From positions 1 through 64,000 of the forward strand of contig NZ_MKKI01000041.1 in the NCBI RefSeq assembly GCF_001942345.1: a stretch of 64,000 nucleotides of DNA, read 5' to 3'. Below, in pieces: positions 34,327 through 43,005 of the stretch. The stretch's first letter is position 1. Each line of letters starts with the position of its first letter. The notes beneath the pieces are model-generated. The model did no database searches. It worked only from the letters and a program-made list of their open reading frames with translations, and was not told where the DNA came from. The position numbers and the translations under genes were made by a program. Origin of the DNA: Corynebacterium sp. CNJ-954. Lineage in GTDB: Bacteria > Actinomycetota > Actinomycetes > Mycobacteriales > Mycobacteriaceae.

Positions 34327-35553
34327 GTGACAACAGCGACGGGGACGGTCGGGGCGGACATTGACGCCATTCAACTCCACCTGAACAAGGGGGAGATGGT
34401 GCTTGTCGCCCACCTGATGAAGATCCCCCGGGACGCACGCATGGCCGCCGCGACGGCACTTCGCGGCCGGTCCCGCGCTGATGCGCTACGGTTCGCCCAT
34501 TCGGGCGAACTCGCCTACCGGAACATCGAACTCTTCGCCGCCGTCGTCGGTAGTGGTGTCGTCACCGCCGAACACCTCGACCTGATCTGGGGCCGCCTCA
34601 ACCGGCAGCTGGTCACCGTCCCGGCCACCCGTCAGGACGAGATCCTCGGCCACCTGGATACAGCGGTGAACGTGCATGTCACCCCGTGGCTGCGGAACGC
34701 CGTGACGCCGGTGTCACTGACTGAGCTCCGGGACCGCGTCGACGAGGCGATCCTGGACATCGCCCCCGGACTCGCCGCCGAGACCGCCATCGCCGAGGAG
34801 GATTCCGCGACCCTGCGGCGTCGGCGGAACACCTTCATCTTCACTGCCGGGTGTGAGACCACCAGCGCGGCGATCGACGCCGGGTTGGAGAAGAGGATGC
34901 GCGAGCTGCTCGCCGGACTGCGCCGGGAGCACTCCCTGACCGACGAGGACGAACGCACTCCCCTGCCGACCCCGTCCCAGCTTAAGGCGCAGATCCTGAT
35001 GGAGCTGCTGGGCAATACGCCGGAGACCATGACGATCCGGGTGAACCTCTATCGAGCGACCCTGGACGGTATCCACGGAACCGGTGCCGGATATGTCGCC
35101 GATGTCGGTTGGATCAACGCCCGGACAGCGGACCGTTTCGAAGAGGCTGCGACCACCGTCAAGGAGATTCCGGTCGACCCCGCCGAGCACCCGGAATCCG
35201 ACGGCTACCCCTTCCTCCTGCAGGACCGGAACTACCTCGAGGGGCGTGACGCCACCTGCAGGTTCCCGCAGTGCACCGTTCCGGCGAACCTGTGCGAGAA
35301 CGACCACATCGAGAATTCGCCGTTCACCGACCCCACCAGCAACGGCCCCACCAGTGTGCGCAACGGTCAGAAGCTCTGCCGCGCCCACCACCGCCTGAAG
35401 ACCGAAGGGACGTGGACCTGTTCCACCCCGGACGACGGGTTCACCATCGACTGGGTGGACCCTGCCGGCCGGAGCCACACCACCCACGCCACCGGCCCGT
35501 TGGCCCGGGCCTGGCTACGCAGCCAGGGGAAAACGGACGAGCCACCCGACTGA
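34327..35553 (+). CDS. DUF222/HNH endonuclease-domain protein (13E12 type), intact
   Basis: A 408-residue protein with an N-terminal DUF222 helical region (about 1-270) and a C-terminal HNH module: GRDATCRFPQC, CENDHIENSPFTDPTS, then CRAHHRLKT, with Cys and His ligands for zinc. It shares this module closely with the broken gene at the window start. Start GTG 34327 follows a purine-rich GAGGGGGCGGGGG. The family is multi-copy in corynebacteria and mycobacteria; activity is undefined. Confidence 0.88.
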   Translation: MTTATGTVGADIDAIQLHLNKGEMVLVAHLMKIPRDARMAAATALRGRSRADALRFAHSGELAYRNIELFAAVVGSGVVTAEHLDLIWGRLNRQLVTVPATRQDEILGHLDTAVNVHVTPWLRNAVTPVSLTELRDRVDEAILDIAPGLAAETAIAEEDSATLRRRRNTFIFTAGCETTSAAIDAGLEKRMRELLAGLRREHSLTDEDERTPLPTPSQLKAQILMELLGNTPETMTIRVNLYRATLDGIHGTGAGYVADVGWINARTADRFEEAATTVKEIPVDPAEHPESDGYPFLLQDRNYLEGRDATCRFPQCTVPANLCENDHIENSPFTDPTSNGPTSVRNGQKLCRAHHRLKTEGTWTCSTPDDGFTIDWVDPAGRSHTTHATGPLARAWLRSQGKTDEPPD

Positions 35554-35569
35554 CCACCCGGCATCAGAA

Positions 35570-35596
35570 AGCCCCCGCACCGTAGGTGCAGGGGCT
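35570..35596. terminator. Terminator between HNH and GlsB-type genes
   Basis: Stem AGCCCCCGCACC paired with GGTGCAGGGGCT, one mismatch, 3-nt loop, preceded by an A-rich run and serving convergent genes. Confidence 0.7.
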
Positions 35597-35617
35597 ACAG
35601 ATGCTGTCCGAAGTCAG

Positions 35618-35923
35618 CTACCGCTTCCTGTTGCCGGTGACCAGACCGACGAGGAAAAGAAGGATGATCGAGCCGAGCAGGCAGGTGAAGAAGCTGAAGA
35701 TCCAGCCTCCGCCCGCGACATCCACGTTGAACTTGGTGAGCAGCCAACCTCCGAGGAGACCGCCGATAACGCCGACGACGATGTTGAGGATGATGCCCAT
35801 CTGGGCGTCGGTCCCCATGATCTTGGATCCGATCCATCCGGCGAGACCGCCGATGATGATCCAACCGATGAAACTCAAGGGAGGAGCCGATTCAGCTGCA
35901 AGAATGAGTGTGTTGGTGTCCAT
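35618..35923 (-). CDS. GlsB/YeaQ/YmgE-family stress-response membrane protein
   Basis: A 101-residue three-helix membrane protein. The family pattern is clear: SFIGWIIIGGLAGWIGSKIMG, then GIILNIVVGVIGGLLGGWLL, then a last helix ending in basic residues (GNRKR). It is found in cell-envelope or general stress responses; no molecular activity is known. Confidence 0.9.
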   Translation of the reverse strand: MDTNTLILAAESAPPLSFIGWIIIGGLAGWIGSKIMGTDAQMGIILNIVVGVIGGLLGGWLLTKFNVDVAGGGWIFSFFTCLLGSIILLFLVGLVTGNRKR

Positions 35924-35970
35924 GGCACCGTTCTTACCCTATTTCAGCATAAATGTGGCTGATGGGGTGA

Positions 35971-36711
35971 TCAGTACCCGTCATCCATGGCGACCAGGTG
36001 CAGTTCCTCGGACACCCGGCCGGCCAGGGCACCGTCCTCCCACAGGGTTTTGACCACGGTCTCACTACTTCCGTCGGGCAGTGACGGAACCGCCCCGACG
36101 AGGCCTTCCCGCACATGCCGGAACACACGGCACTGCGCCTGCCGTCGCGCGAATGGCACGGGTGCGATGTCCCGCCCGGTGTGGTGCTGGATGTCCGGGA
36201 TCAGTCCCCAGCTACTGCGGTAGATGTCGTAGCCCTCGAGTTCTTCACTGTTGTCCAGCATCAGCGTGTCATCGACGTGGATCCGGTCGTAGTTCGGGGC
36301 CTCGGTCTCGTCCACACACTCGAGCTGCTCGTTGTCGAGGAAACTCACCCACATCGTGGTGTGCGTACCGGGCTGACGGTGCGGGGCGGCTGCAATGTAA
36401 CCACGTGGGCTGACGTGCGCGGTGAACGCCGTCGTCGTGTCGGGGACGCAGGCCCGGATGAACGGGACCACCGGGGACACCCCGTTGTTCCGCAGCTTCG
36501 TGCGCATCACCCCCGGCGAAGCATTCGAGCCGACGGCGACCACAGGTGTGCGGTCGAGGTCGTCGGCGATTCCCACCAGGCCGACCTCACCGGGGAAGTA
36601 CCCTTCGGCGGTCAGCGTCCCGGACGAGGTGGGCCACGGTCCGGGGTACAGCCACGGGGTGGCTGTGAGGTCGACTTCAAGACAGGGGGCGTGCTCAGGT
36701 GCAGCAGTCAT
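35971..36711 (-). CDS. Uncharacterised protein with gamma-glutamylcyclotransferase-like motif
   Basis: A 246-residue soluble protein I do not recognise as a whole. The segment VVAVGSNASPGVMRTKL resembles the GSN-x-SP nucleotide/substrate loop of gamma-glutamylcyclotransferase-like folds, and NYDRIHVDDTLML may supply later strands. The rest gives no clue. ATG 36711 (MTAAPEHAPCLEVDL) follows a GGAAAG site. It is divergent from a TetR-type gene, which may regulate it. Confidence 0.6.
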   Translation of the reverse strand: MTAAPEHAPCLEVDLTATPWLYPGPWPTSSGTLTAEGYFPGEVGLVGIADDLDRTPVVAVGSNASPGVMRTKLRNNGVSPVVPFIRACVPDTTTAFTAHVSPRGYIAAAPHRQPGTHTTMWVSFLDNEQLECVDETEAPNYDRIHVDDTLMLDNSEELEGYDIYRSSWGLIPDIQHHTGRDIAPVPFARRQAQCRVFRHVREGLVGAVPSLPDGSSETVVKTLWEDGALAGRVSEELHLVAMDDGY

Positions 36712-36762
36712 GGCACTTTCCACCCTACGCCACCCTGCGCATTCGTCACACCAGTCACAGGA

Positions 36763-36768
36763 TACGAT
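36763..36768 (+). promoter_or_regulatory. Candidate -10 (TACGAT) of the TetR gene
   Basis: TACGAT, 7 nt before ATG 36776, with no Shine-Dalgarno sequence between. Confidence 0.45.
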
Positions 36769-36775
36769 CTGGTAC

Positions 36776-37345
36776 ATGCGTACAACGACCCGCCGGGACG
36801 AGATCTTCGACGCCGTGGACCGGCTCATCGGCAGAGAAGGAATTCCGGCGGTGAGCATGCGGGCCGTCGCCGCCGAAGCCGGTGTCTCCCTCCGCCTGGT
36901 CCAGTACTACGGCACGGACAAGAACACGCTTCTCTCGGCGTCTCTGCAACGGCTGTCGGACCGGAGCATCCGTCGGTGGCGTGAGCAGCGCACGACGAGC
37001 GCGTCTCTGCGTTCCGTCATCGAGGGGTACTTCGCCGCCACCCTGCCGGTCGACGAAGAGACCTGCGCCTTCCACCGGATCAGCGTGTCCATGGAGCTCA
37101 TGGCGGTCACCGGAACCGAGCCCGCCGCGTCGGCGTACCGCCGCCACCTCGCCGCGACCGGTGACGAGTTCACCGTGGCATGCCTGGACGCCATCCCGGA
37201 ACTCGGGGAGGACACCGCCGGAAGCATCGTCGACACGGCGATGGCCCTCGGACACGGGCTGGGCTCACTGCTGATGGCGGGACGTATCAGTGAGGAGTCC
37301 GCACGTGCCACCGTGGCGGCGATGGTCGCCGACCTGCCGGACTGA
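36776..37345 (+). CDS. TetR-family transcriptional regulator
   Basis: 189 residues. The N-terminal helix-turn-helix is RRDEIFDAVDRLIGREG, then VSMRAVAAEAGVSLRLVQYYG with the recognition helix. The C-terminal ligand domain is all-helical and resembles the TetR_C_6 (BetI-like) type. It is 64 bp from a divergent gene of unknown function and close to a convergent nitronate monooxygenase; either could be its target. Confidence 0.88.
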   Translation: MRTTTRRDEIFDAVDRLIGREGIPAVSMRAVAAEAGVSLRLVQYYGTDKNTLLSASLQRLSDRSIRRWREQRTTSASLRSVIEGYFAATLPVDEETCAFHRISVSMELMAVTGTEPAASAYRRHLAATGDEFTVACLDAIPELGEDTAGSIVDTAMALGHGLGSLLMAGRISEESARATVAAMVADLPD

Positions 37346-37352
37346 TGCGGAG

Positions 37353-38306
37353 TCAGAACCGTTTCAGCAGGTCGTGAGCCTCCTGCGCCATGCGGGCCAC
37401 CGTCTCCCCGGCGGGCTCGCGTTGCCGCACCAGCCCGACGCCCTGCCCGGCGTGCAGTTTGAGATCGTCCGCGTAGGGGCCGCCGGGAGCCCTCGCCGCA
37501 ACGAGTTCCTCATCGGTCGCGGAGTCGTCGCCAATGTACCGGTCGACGAAGTCATTACGCACCGTCCTCGTCGGCCAGGCCTCGATATCCCAGCCGACCT
37601 GCTCGGCACGGTCGTAGATCCCGGTCAGCACGGTGTTACGGGATGATGCAGCCACCGCCGCCGCCTTGAGTTCGTCCGAACCCGCGGATTCGGGGGACGC
37701 GAGCAGCGCCGTCCCGATCCAGGCGGCGTCCGCACCGGCGGCGAGGACGGCGGCGAGACCACGCCCGGTCCCCACCCCGCCGGCCACGGCGACCGGCACA
37801 CCTGGCGCATGCGCGGCGGTGTAGTTCAGTACCTGCTGCATCAACGGCATCGTCCCGATACGCCCGGTATGCCCGCCGGCGTCCGTCCCCTGGACGCACA
37901 GCACATCCACCTCCGCCTCGAGAGCCTGACGGACCTGGGGCATGTCATTGACAGGCGCCACCACGCTGACCCCGGCCGCGTGCGCGCGGGCCACCCACGG
38001 CGACGGGTCGCCGAAGGCCAGCGACACCACGGTCGGGTTGGCGTCCAACGCCGCGGTGAAGACCTCGTCTGTCAGCGCCCAGACCATCAGCCCGATGCCG
38101 AAGTTCCCTCCCCTGCCGGCGATCTCGGCCTGCTCACGGATCCATTCCGGGGACGTCGACGCACCCACCCCGATCATCCCGAGTCCACCGGCCCTGCTCA
38201 CGGCGGCGGCGAGGTCACCACCGGCGCGTCCTGCCATCGGGGCGCCGATGATCGGCAGGTCGATGCCCCACAGTCTCGTCAGCAACGTGTCGGGTAGCTG
38301 TGTCAC
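37353..38306 (-). CDS. Nitronate monooxygenase (2-nitropropane dioxygenase family)
   Basis: A 317-residue FMN TIM-barrel enzyme. PIIGAPMAGRAGG (N-terminal FMN-binding), VCVQGTDAGGHTGR (catalytic His in AGGH) and VAVAGGVGTGRGLAAVLAAGADAAWIGTALL (phosphate-binding) are present. It oxidises alkyl nitronates such as propionate-3-nitronate. GTG 38306 follows a GGAGG site; the upstream frame to 38426 lacks family similarity. Confidence 0.9.
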   Translation of the reverse strand: MTQLPDTLLTRLWGIDLPIIGAPMAGRAGGDLAAAVSRAGGLGMIGVGASTSPEWIREQAEIAGRGGNFGIGLMVWALTDEVFTAALDANPTVVSLAFGDPSPWVARAHAAGVSVVAPVNDMPQVRQALEAEVDVLCVQGTDAGGHTGRIGTMPLMQQVLNYTAAHAPGVPVAVAGGVGTGRGLAAVLAAGADAAWIGTALLASPESAGSDELKAAAVAASSRNTVLTGIYDRAEQVGWDIEAWPTRTVRNDFVDRYIGDDSATDEELVAARAPGGPYADDLKLHAGQGVGLVRQREPAGETVARMAQEAHDLLKRF

Positions 38307-38360
38307 GGTGGTCCTCCGTCTTCCTTTCCCCGTCTGGCTTGTCGGTGTACCCCTCAAGGG

Positions 38361-38366
38361 TAGCCT
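38361..38366 (+). promoter_or_regulatory. Candidate -10 (TAGCCT), leaderless type
   Basis: TAGCCT, 7 nt before ATG 38374. Confidence 0.45.
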
Positions 38367-38373
38367 GGCAGGC

Positions 38374-38694
38374 ATGGACATGACACTGAAGAAAGCCAAG
38401 GACGTCAACACCGCCGCCGTCACCACCCTCGGTCTGATCGGAGGGTGGGTGAGCGCACGGGAGACCGGGATCCGCCCCCTCGGCGGAGTCCTGCTCGCCG
38501 CCGCCGGCGTCTACGCCGGACGCACCTGGCTCGCCAAGGGGGGTCCCGCCCTGACCGCCGGGCTGTCGACCGCGTACGTCGCCGGATTCGGTCTCTCGCA
38601 CCCGCTGGCGAAGAAGATGGGTTCCTGGCCCGCTGTGCTCACCGTCACCGCCGGTGTCGCCGGGGCGTCCTACCTGCTGGCGGACAAGAAGTAG
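38374..38694 (+). CDS. Small integral membrane protein
   Basis: A 106-residue hydrophobic protein with about three to four helices (VTTLGLIGGWVSA, LGGVLLAAAGVYAG, LTAGLSTAYVAGFGL, VLTVTAGVAGASYLL) and basic ends. It is of unknown function and resembles small actinobacterial proteins annotated only as membrane proteins. The 3' end overlaps the convergent flavodoxin-type gene by 25 bp. Confidence 0.75.
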   Translation: MDMTLKKAKDVNTAAVTTLGLIGGWVSARETGIRPLGGVLLAAAGVYAGRTWLAKGGPALTAGLSTAYVAGFGLSHPLAKKMGSWPAVLTVTAGVAGASYLLADKK

Positions 38695-39146
38695 GCACCG
38701 ACGGTATTCTCCGCCAGGGCCCGCAGGTCATCGAGGTGAGGCTCGATGTCTCCGGTGAAGGTGACCGGCTCGGCGGCTGAGGTCCAGCCGAATCCGGTGG
38801 CGATCGTCTCCATCGCCTTCTCCGCGCCGGTGGTGTCGTAACCGCCCCGGATCCAGTAGGAGAAGAGCGTCTCGCGTTCCTGGTTCTGGATGAACGTCGA
38901 GTCGAAGTAGTGCTTCAGCGCGCCGGAGATGTACCCGAAGTTCGCGGTGGTGCCCAGGATCACCGCCGCCGCGTTGTACAGTTCGTCGGCGTCGGGTTCC
39001 AGGGCATTGCGTTCCCTGACCTCGAGTGATTCATCGAGTTCCTCACTGACCTGGGCTGCCGCGTCGCGGGCGGCCTCCAGGACGGTCGTCGCGATCGTGC
39101 GCAGCTTGTCGGTCGGACTGTGGTGGACGATCAACACATAAGCCAT
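38670..39146 (-). CDS. Flavodoxin/NADPH-dependent FMN reductase family protein
   Basis: A 158-residue flavodoxin-fold protein. VLIVHHSPTDKLRTIATTVL is the first strand and phosphate loop, GTTANFGYISGALKHYFDST is the FMN-contact loop typical of the flavodoxin/WrbA-like family. It is likely an FMN-dependent reductase or electron carrier with unknown partner. It is divergent from a glutamine-amidotransferase gene. Confidence 0.8.
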   Translation of the reverse strand: MAYVLIVHHSPTDKLRTIATTVLEAARDAAAQVSEELDESLEVRERNALEPDADELYNAAAVILGTTANFGYISGALKHYFDSTFIQNQERETLFSYWIRGGYDTTGAEKAMETIATGFGWTSAAEPVTFTGDIEPHLDDLRALAENTVGAYFLSASR

Positions 39147-39162
39147 ACCCCCATGATGCACG

Positions 39163-39168
39163 TATCGT
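39163..39168 (+). promoter_or_regulatory. Candidate -10 (TATCGT), leaderless type
   Basis: TATCGT, 7 nt before ATG 39176, with no ribosome site between. Confidence 0.45.
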
Positions 39169-39175
39169 GGGGGCC

Positions 39176-39889
39176 ATGGCAGACACCGACCTCAGCACCA
39201 TTGTCCTGCGGCACGTCTCCTTCGAGGACGCCGGCTCGTGGGAGACTCTCCTGCAACCGACATACGTCGACGCCGGTGTGGACTTCCCGCCCGGCCCCCT
39301 GGAGGCCGACCTGCTGGTCGTGATGGGTGGGCCGGTGAATGCGGAGGACGGCGACTACCCGTATCTCGCCGACGAGATCGAACTCATCCGCTCCCGGCAC
39401 GCCGCGGGCCGTCCCGTGCTGGGCGTATGTCTCGGAGCCCAGTTGCTCGCACTCGCCCTGGGTGGACGCGTCGTCCCCGCCGTCGGGCCGATGCAGATCG
39501 GGTGGTCGCCGGTGACGCTCACCGACGCCGGGGCGTCCGGCCCGCTGCGTGCACTGGAGGGCCAGCCGGTCCTGCACTGGCACGGCGACCGGATCGAACT
39601 GCCCGACGGCGCGGCGGCAGCGGCCGCCGGCATACAGCGTCTCGCGTACGACGACGACACCCCCGTCCAGGCGTTCCGCTCGAACCACGCCCTCGGACTT
39701 CAGTTCCACCCGGAGATCAACCCAGGCACTTTCGAGAGATGGCTGCTGGGCCACCACACCGACCTGGAGCATCACGGTGTCGACGTCGACGGGCTGCGGA
39801 CGCAGACCGCGGAGTTCGCCCCACGGCTCGCCGGTCCGTCACGCAAGATGGTCGTCGACTGGTTGCGGATGGTCGGTCTGATCGACTGA
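39176..39889 (+). CDS. Class I glutamine amidotransferase-like protein
   Basis: A 237-residue stand-alone GATase1 domain. The nucleophile is in PVLGVCLGAQLLA and the His/Glu in LGLQFHPEIN, completing the Cys-His-Glu triad. It resembles GMP-synthase-like GATases annotated as GuaA-related, but with no synthase partner, so it may be a gamma-glutamyl hydrolase or peptidase. Gamma carbonic anhydrase follows 30 bp later in the same direction. Confidence 0.85.
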   Translation: MADTDLSTIVLRHVSFEDAGSWETLLQPTYVDAGVDFPPGPLEADLLVVMGGPVNAEDGDYPYLADEIELIRSRHAAGRPVLGVCLGAQLLALALGGRVVPAVGPMQIGWSPVTLTDAGASGPLRALEGQPVLHWHGDRIELPDGAAAAAAGIQRLAYDDDTPVQAFRSNHALGLQFHPEINPGTFERWLLGHHTDLEHHGVDVDGLRTQTAEFAPRLAGPSRKMVVDWLRMVGLID

Positions 39890-39906
39890 GGAGGCCGCCC
39901 GGTAGT

Positions 39907-39912
39907 TAGAGT
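39907..39912 (+). promoter_or_regulatory. Candidate -10 (TAGAGT) of the carbonic anhydrase gene
   Basis: TAGAGT, 7 nt before ATG 39920. Confidence 0.4.
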
Positions 39913-39919
39913 GGGGAAC

Positions 39920-40498
39920 ATGACCAACTACCAGAACCCCCGCACCAGTGGCCCGCTGATCCTCCCGTTCAACGGACGGGTACCTCGTATCCACACGTCC
40001 GCCTACATCGCACCGACCGCCGTACTCATCGGCGACGTCGAGGTCGGCCCCGATTCCTCCGTGTTCTACGGTGTCGTGATCCGCGCCGACGTCGGGGCGA
40101 TCCGGATCGGCGCACGCACGAATATCCAGGACAACAGCGTCCTGCACGTCGACAGCGGTGTCTCCAACATCCTCGGCGACGATGTCACCGTCGGGCACCA
40201 GGCCCTCGTCCACGGCAGCAGCGTCGGTGACGGCACGCTGATCGGCATGTCGTCCTCGCTCCTCAGCGGTTCCACGGTGGGCAGCGGGACGCTCGTCGGC
40301 GCCGGCGCCATCGTCCTGGAGGGGCAGGACGTGCCGGGCGGCGTGCTCGCCGCCGGGTTGCCGGCGAAGGTGCGTCGTGAACTGTCCCAGGAAGAGCGGG
40401 ACGGGCTCATCACCCACGCCGGGCACTACGTCGACATCGCGAAAGGCCAGATGCCGCCGGAGGATGCACTGAGCCTCGACGAGGTGCGCTTCAGCTGA
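39920..40498 (+). CDS. Gamma carbonic anhydrase family protein
   Basis: A 192-residue left-handed beta-helix (hexapeptide repeat) protein. RADVGAIRIGARTNIQDNSVLHVD carries the first zinc His, and VTVGHQALVHG carries the other two, matching YrdA/PaaY-type gamma-class anhydrases. It is likely a trimer with zinc or iron at the interfaces. ATG 39920 is preferred over GTG 39911. It overlaps the convergent SIR2 gene by 8 nt. Confidence 0.9.
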   Translation: MTNYQNPRTSGPLILPFNGRVPRIHTSAYIAPTAVLIGDVEVGPDSSVFYGVVIRADVGAIRIGARTNIQDNSVLHVDSGVSNILGDDVTVGHQALVHGSSVGDGTLIGMSSSLLSGSTVGSGTLVGAGAIVLEGQDVPGGVLAAGLPAKVRRELSQEERDGLITHAGHYVDIAKGQMPPEDALSLDEVRFS

Positions 40499-41261
40499 TC
40501 AGCTGCGGCAGTCCCACCGCCGCGGTGGTGCGCAGGGACCACGTCGCCACGGCCGTGAGATCCGTGTCGTCCGGACTGACCTCCACCACGGGCACGCCCC
40601 GGGACGCGGCGATACGCGGCAGACCCGCCGCCGGGTAGACCACCCCACTCGTCCCGACGATCACCACGAGGTCACAGGTCCGCATGGATTCCTCGGCGGC
40701 GGCGAAGTCCGCCTGCGGCAAGGCTTCGCCGAACCAGACCACCCCGGGCCGCACCAGGTTCCCACAGATACGGCACTCCGGAGGACGGAGCCGCGCGACG
40801 GGGTCGCCGGTGAGGGACGGGAGTTCCGGTTCGGGAGCGGCAGCACCACAGATCGTGCAGCGGAAGGAGAACAGACTGCCGTGCAGGTGGGAGACGTCCC
40901 TGCTCCCGGCACGTTCGTGCAGGTCGTCGATGTTCTGCGTGGTCACGTGCACGGCAATGCCCTCCTGGTCCGGCCTGTCCTGCCACGCCGCCACCGCCCG
41001 GTGTCCCTCGTGCGGGACGGCGGCACGGGCCTTGGCGGCGCGCCACAGGTACCAAGCCCACATGGGGTCCGGGTCGCGGGACCAGGAGTCGATACTCGCC
41101 AGGGCCTGCGGGTCCACCGTGCTCCACAGGCCCGTGGTGGCGTCCCGGAACGTGTCGAGCCCGGAGTCGGCGCTCATCCCCGCGCCGGTGAATACCTCGA
41201 TGCGTCGGGCGTCGCGGACTGCGGTTACCAGCTCATCGGGCAGTTCAGCAGAGAGTGTCAT
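40491..41261 (-). CDS. cobB: SIR2-family NAD-dependent protein deacylase
   Basis: A 256-residue sirtuin. VFTGAGMSADSGLDTFRD binds NAD; TQNIDDLHERAG and HLHGS contain the catalytic His; two CxxC pairs (CTIC, CRIC) bind zinc; VVWFGEALP and VGTSGVVYPAA complete the fold. Class III (CobB-like) members remove acetyl, succinyl or other acyl groups from lysine. A decayed second copy lies at 55560-56049. Its start overlaps the end of the NCS1 permease gene by 17 bp, suggesting co-transcription. Confidence 0.92.
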   Translation of the reverse strand: MTLSAELPDELVTAVRDARRIEVFTGAGMSADSGLDTFRDATTGLWSTVDPQALASIDSWSRDPDPMWAWYLWRAAKARAAVPHEGHRAVAAWQDRPDQEGIAVHVTTQNIDDLHERAGSRDVSHLHGSLFSFRCTICGAAAPEPELPSLTGDPVARLRPPECRICGNLVRPGVVWFGEALPQADFAAAEESMRTCDLVVIVGTSGVVYPAAGLPRIAASRGVPVVEVSPDDTDLTAVATWSLRTTAAVGLPQLIS

Positions 41262-42932
41262 TCTCCAAGGGTAGGACGTGCTCCCCCGAGCCGTCCAGGG
41301 TGAGCGCCAGCGACGAGATGTACCGGGTCTCCCCGTCCGGCCCCGGGACCGCGGAGGCCAGCATGTCGGGACGTTCACAGGACTCGCCGGTGACCACACA
41401 GGTCAGCCGCGCATCGGAGGGGTTGCCGTCGGCGTCCTCCATCGGCAGGTCAATGCCGTCCGAGTCGCGACGGAGGTACCAGCGCCCCTTCGTCAGGACA
41501 GCCGTCAACGGGGTGACGACCACCGCGATGACCGCGGCGAACAGCGGTGAGAACGGTGCGACCGCGTCCCCGAAGGCCCCGAAGAACATCGCGATGGACA
41601 CGCCACCGGACAACAGCACCGACACGATGCCGACCGGGTTGTAGTCGAAGAGCATGCCACGACGGAACTCCGGACGCTTCGGGGAGATCCCGAGAATGTA
41701 CTTGTTGACCACGATGTCGGCGGCGACGGTGAAGATCCAGCGATCGCCAGGTTGGAGTAGAAACTCAGCACGAAGCTCAGCACGCTGAACATGTTGAACT
41801 CCATCAGCGCCAGAGAGATCGACACGTTGAGCACCACGAACCACACGCGCCCCGGGTAGCGTTTGGTGGTGCGTGAGTAGATGTTCGTCCAGGCCAGGGA
41901 ACCACAGTAGGCGTTGGTGGTGTTGATCTTGATCTGGGAGATGACCACCAGGATCACCGCCAGCGTGACGGCGAGCCAGCCGGGCATCATCTGGCGGTAC
42001 TCGGTCATGAACTGGTTGACCGGTTCCACGGCGATGTCCGCGCTCTGGCCCACGACCGAGATCATGTAGACCGCGAGGAACACGCCGAGGATCTGCTTGA
42101 CCGCGCCGAGCACGACCCAGCCCGGTCCACCGCAGATCACCGCGGCCCACCAGGAGCGCCGGTTGGCGTCGGTCTTCGGGGGCATGAACCGCAGGTAGTC
42201 GATGTTCTCCGCGATCTGGGCGGTCAGTGACAGACAGACCGCCGCGGCGAGCATCATCGCGGCGAAGGAGACGGGCGCGTTGTTCTCGCCGGTGTACTCC
42301 AGGAACGTCCCCACCGAGGACGGCTCCTGCACGACCAGGACGATCAACGGCACGAACATCATGACCAGCCACAGCGGGTTGGTCCAGGAGTGCAGCTTCG
42401 ACAGTAGTTTCATACCGTAGATCACCAGCGGGATGATCATCAGCGAACTGACCGCGTACCCGGCCCACAACGGGATACCGAGACCGACCTTGAGCCCCTG
42501 CGCCATGATCGCCCCCTCGGTGGCGAAGAGGATGAAGGTGAAGGAGACGAAGATGAGGTTGGTGATGATCGATCCCTTGTAGCCGAAGCCGGAACCACGG
42601 GTGATCAGGTCGAGGTCCACGTTGTAGCGGGCGGCGTAGTAGGCCAACGGGAAGCTCGAGATGAAGATCAGCAGAGCGGCGATGAGGATGCCGCCGACCG
42701 CGTTGGTCGTACCGTGCTCCACCCCGATGGCCGCGCCGATGGAGAAGTCGGCGAGGTAGGCGATGCCACCCAGGGCGCTGGCCGCGACGGCCGCCGGCGT
42801 CCACTTACGGTAGTGACGTGGGGCGAACCGTAACGAGAAGTCCTCGGTCCCCACCGGGCTGGACGGCGGTGCCACCTGGGGGACACGGGACGGTGCCGGG
42901 CCCGGCTGGGCTGTCTGGGTTGTGTGCGTCAT
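41245..42932 (-). pseudogene. NCS1-family nucleobase/cytosine permease, frameshifted
   Basis: The first frame (from ATG 42932 to about 41741) encodes a 12-helix NCS1 permease: ADFSIGAAIGVEHG, GFGYKGSIITNLIF and KINTTNAYCGSLAWTN match the family. The last part (about 41740 to 41245) continues in another frame from WIFTVAADIVVNKY. Restoring one base in the GCTGGATC context at 41738-41741 (to GCTTGGATC, giving AIAWIFTVA) rejoins them into about 560 residues. Substrates of the family are cytosine, allantoin, hydantoins or hydroxymethylpyrimidine. It follows bioA-bioD on the same strand. It may be a real lesion or an indel error. Confidence 0.82.
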
Positions 42933-42982
42933 GGAACAGGACGCTACGGTCGCCGTTTTTCCGGCAGGGTCCCGTAGGCGTT

Positions 42983-43005
42983 TCCCGGAGGTTACAGTTC
43001 CGGGA
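42983..43005 (-). terminator. Weak hairpin over the bioD stop codon
   Basis: TCCCGGA/TCCGGGA, 7-bp stem with a 9-nt loop spanning the stop codon at 42992. It may attenuate read-through into the permease gene; there is no T-run. Confidence 0.3.

Noticed and set aside
41245..42804. Reading the NCS1 region as an independent 519-residue protein
   Set aside because: Its first two-thirds are out-of-frame translation of the permease; only the last part is real and belongs to the frameshifted gene.
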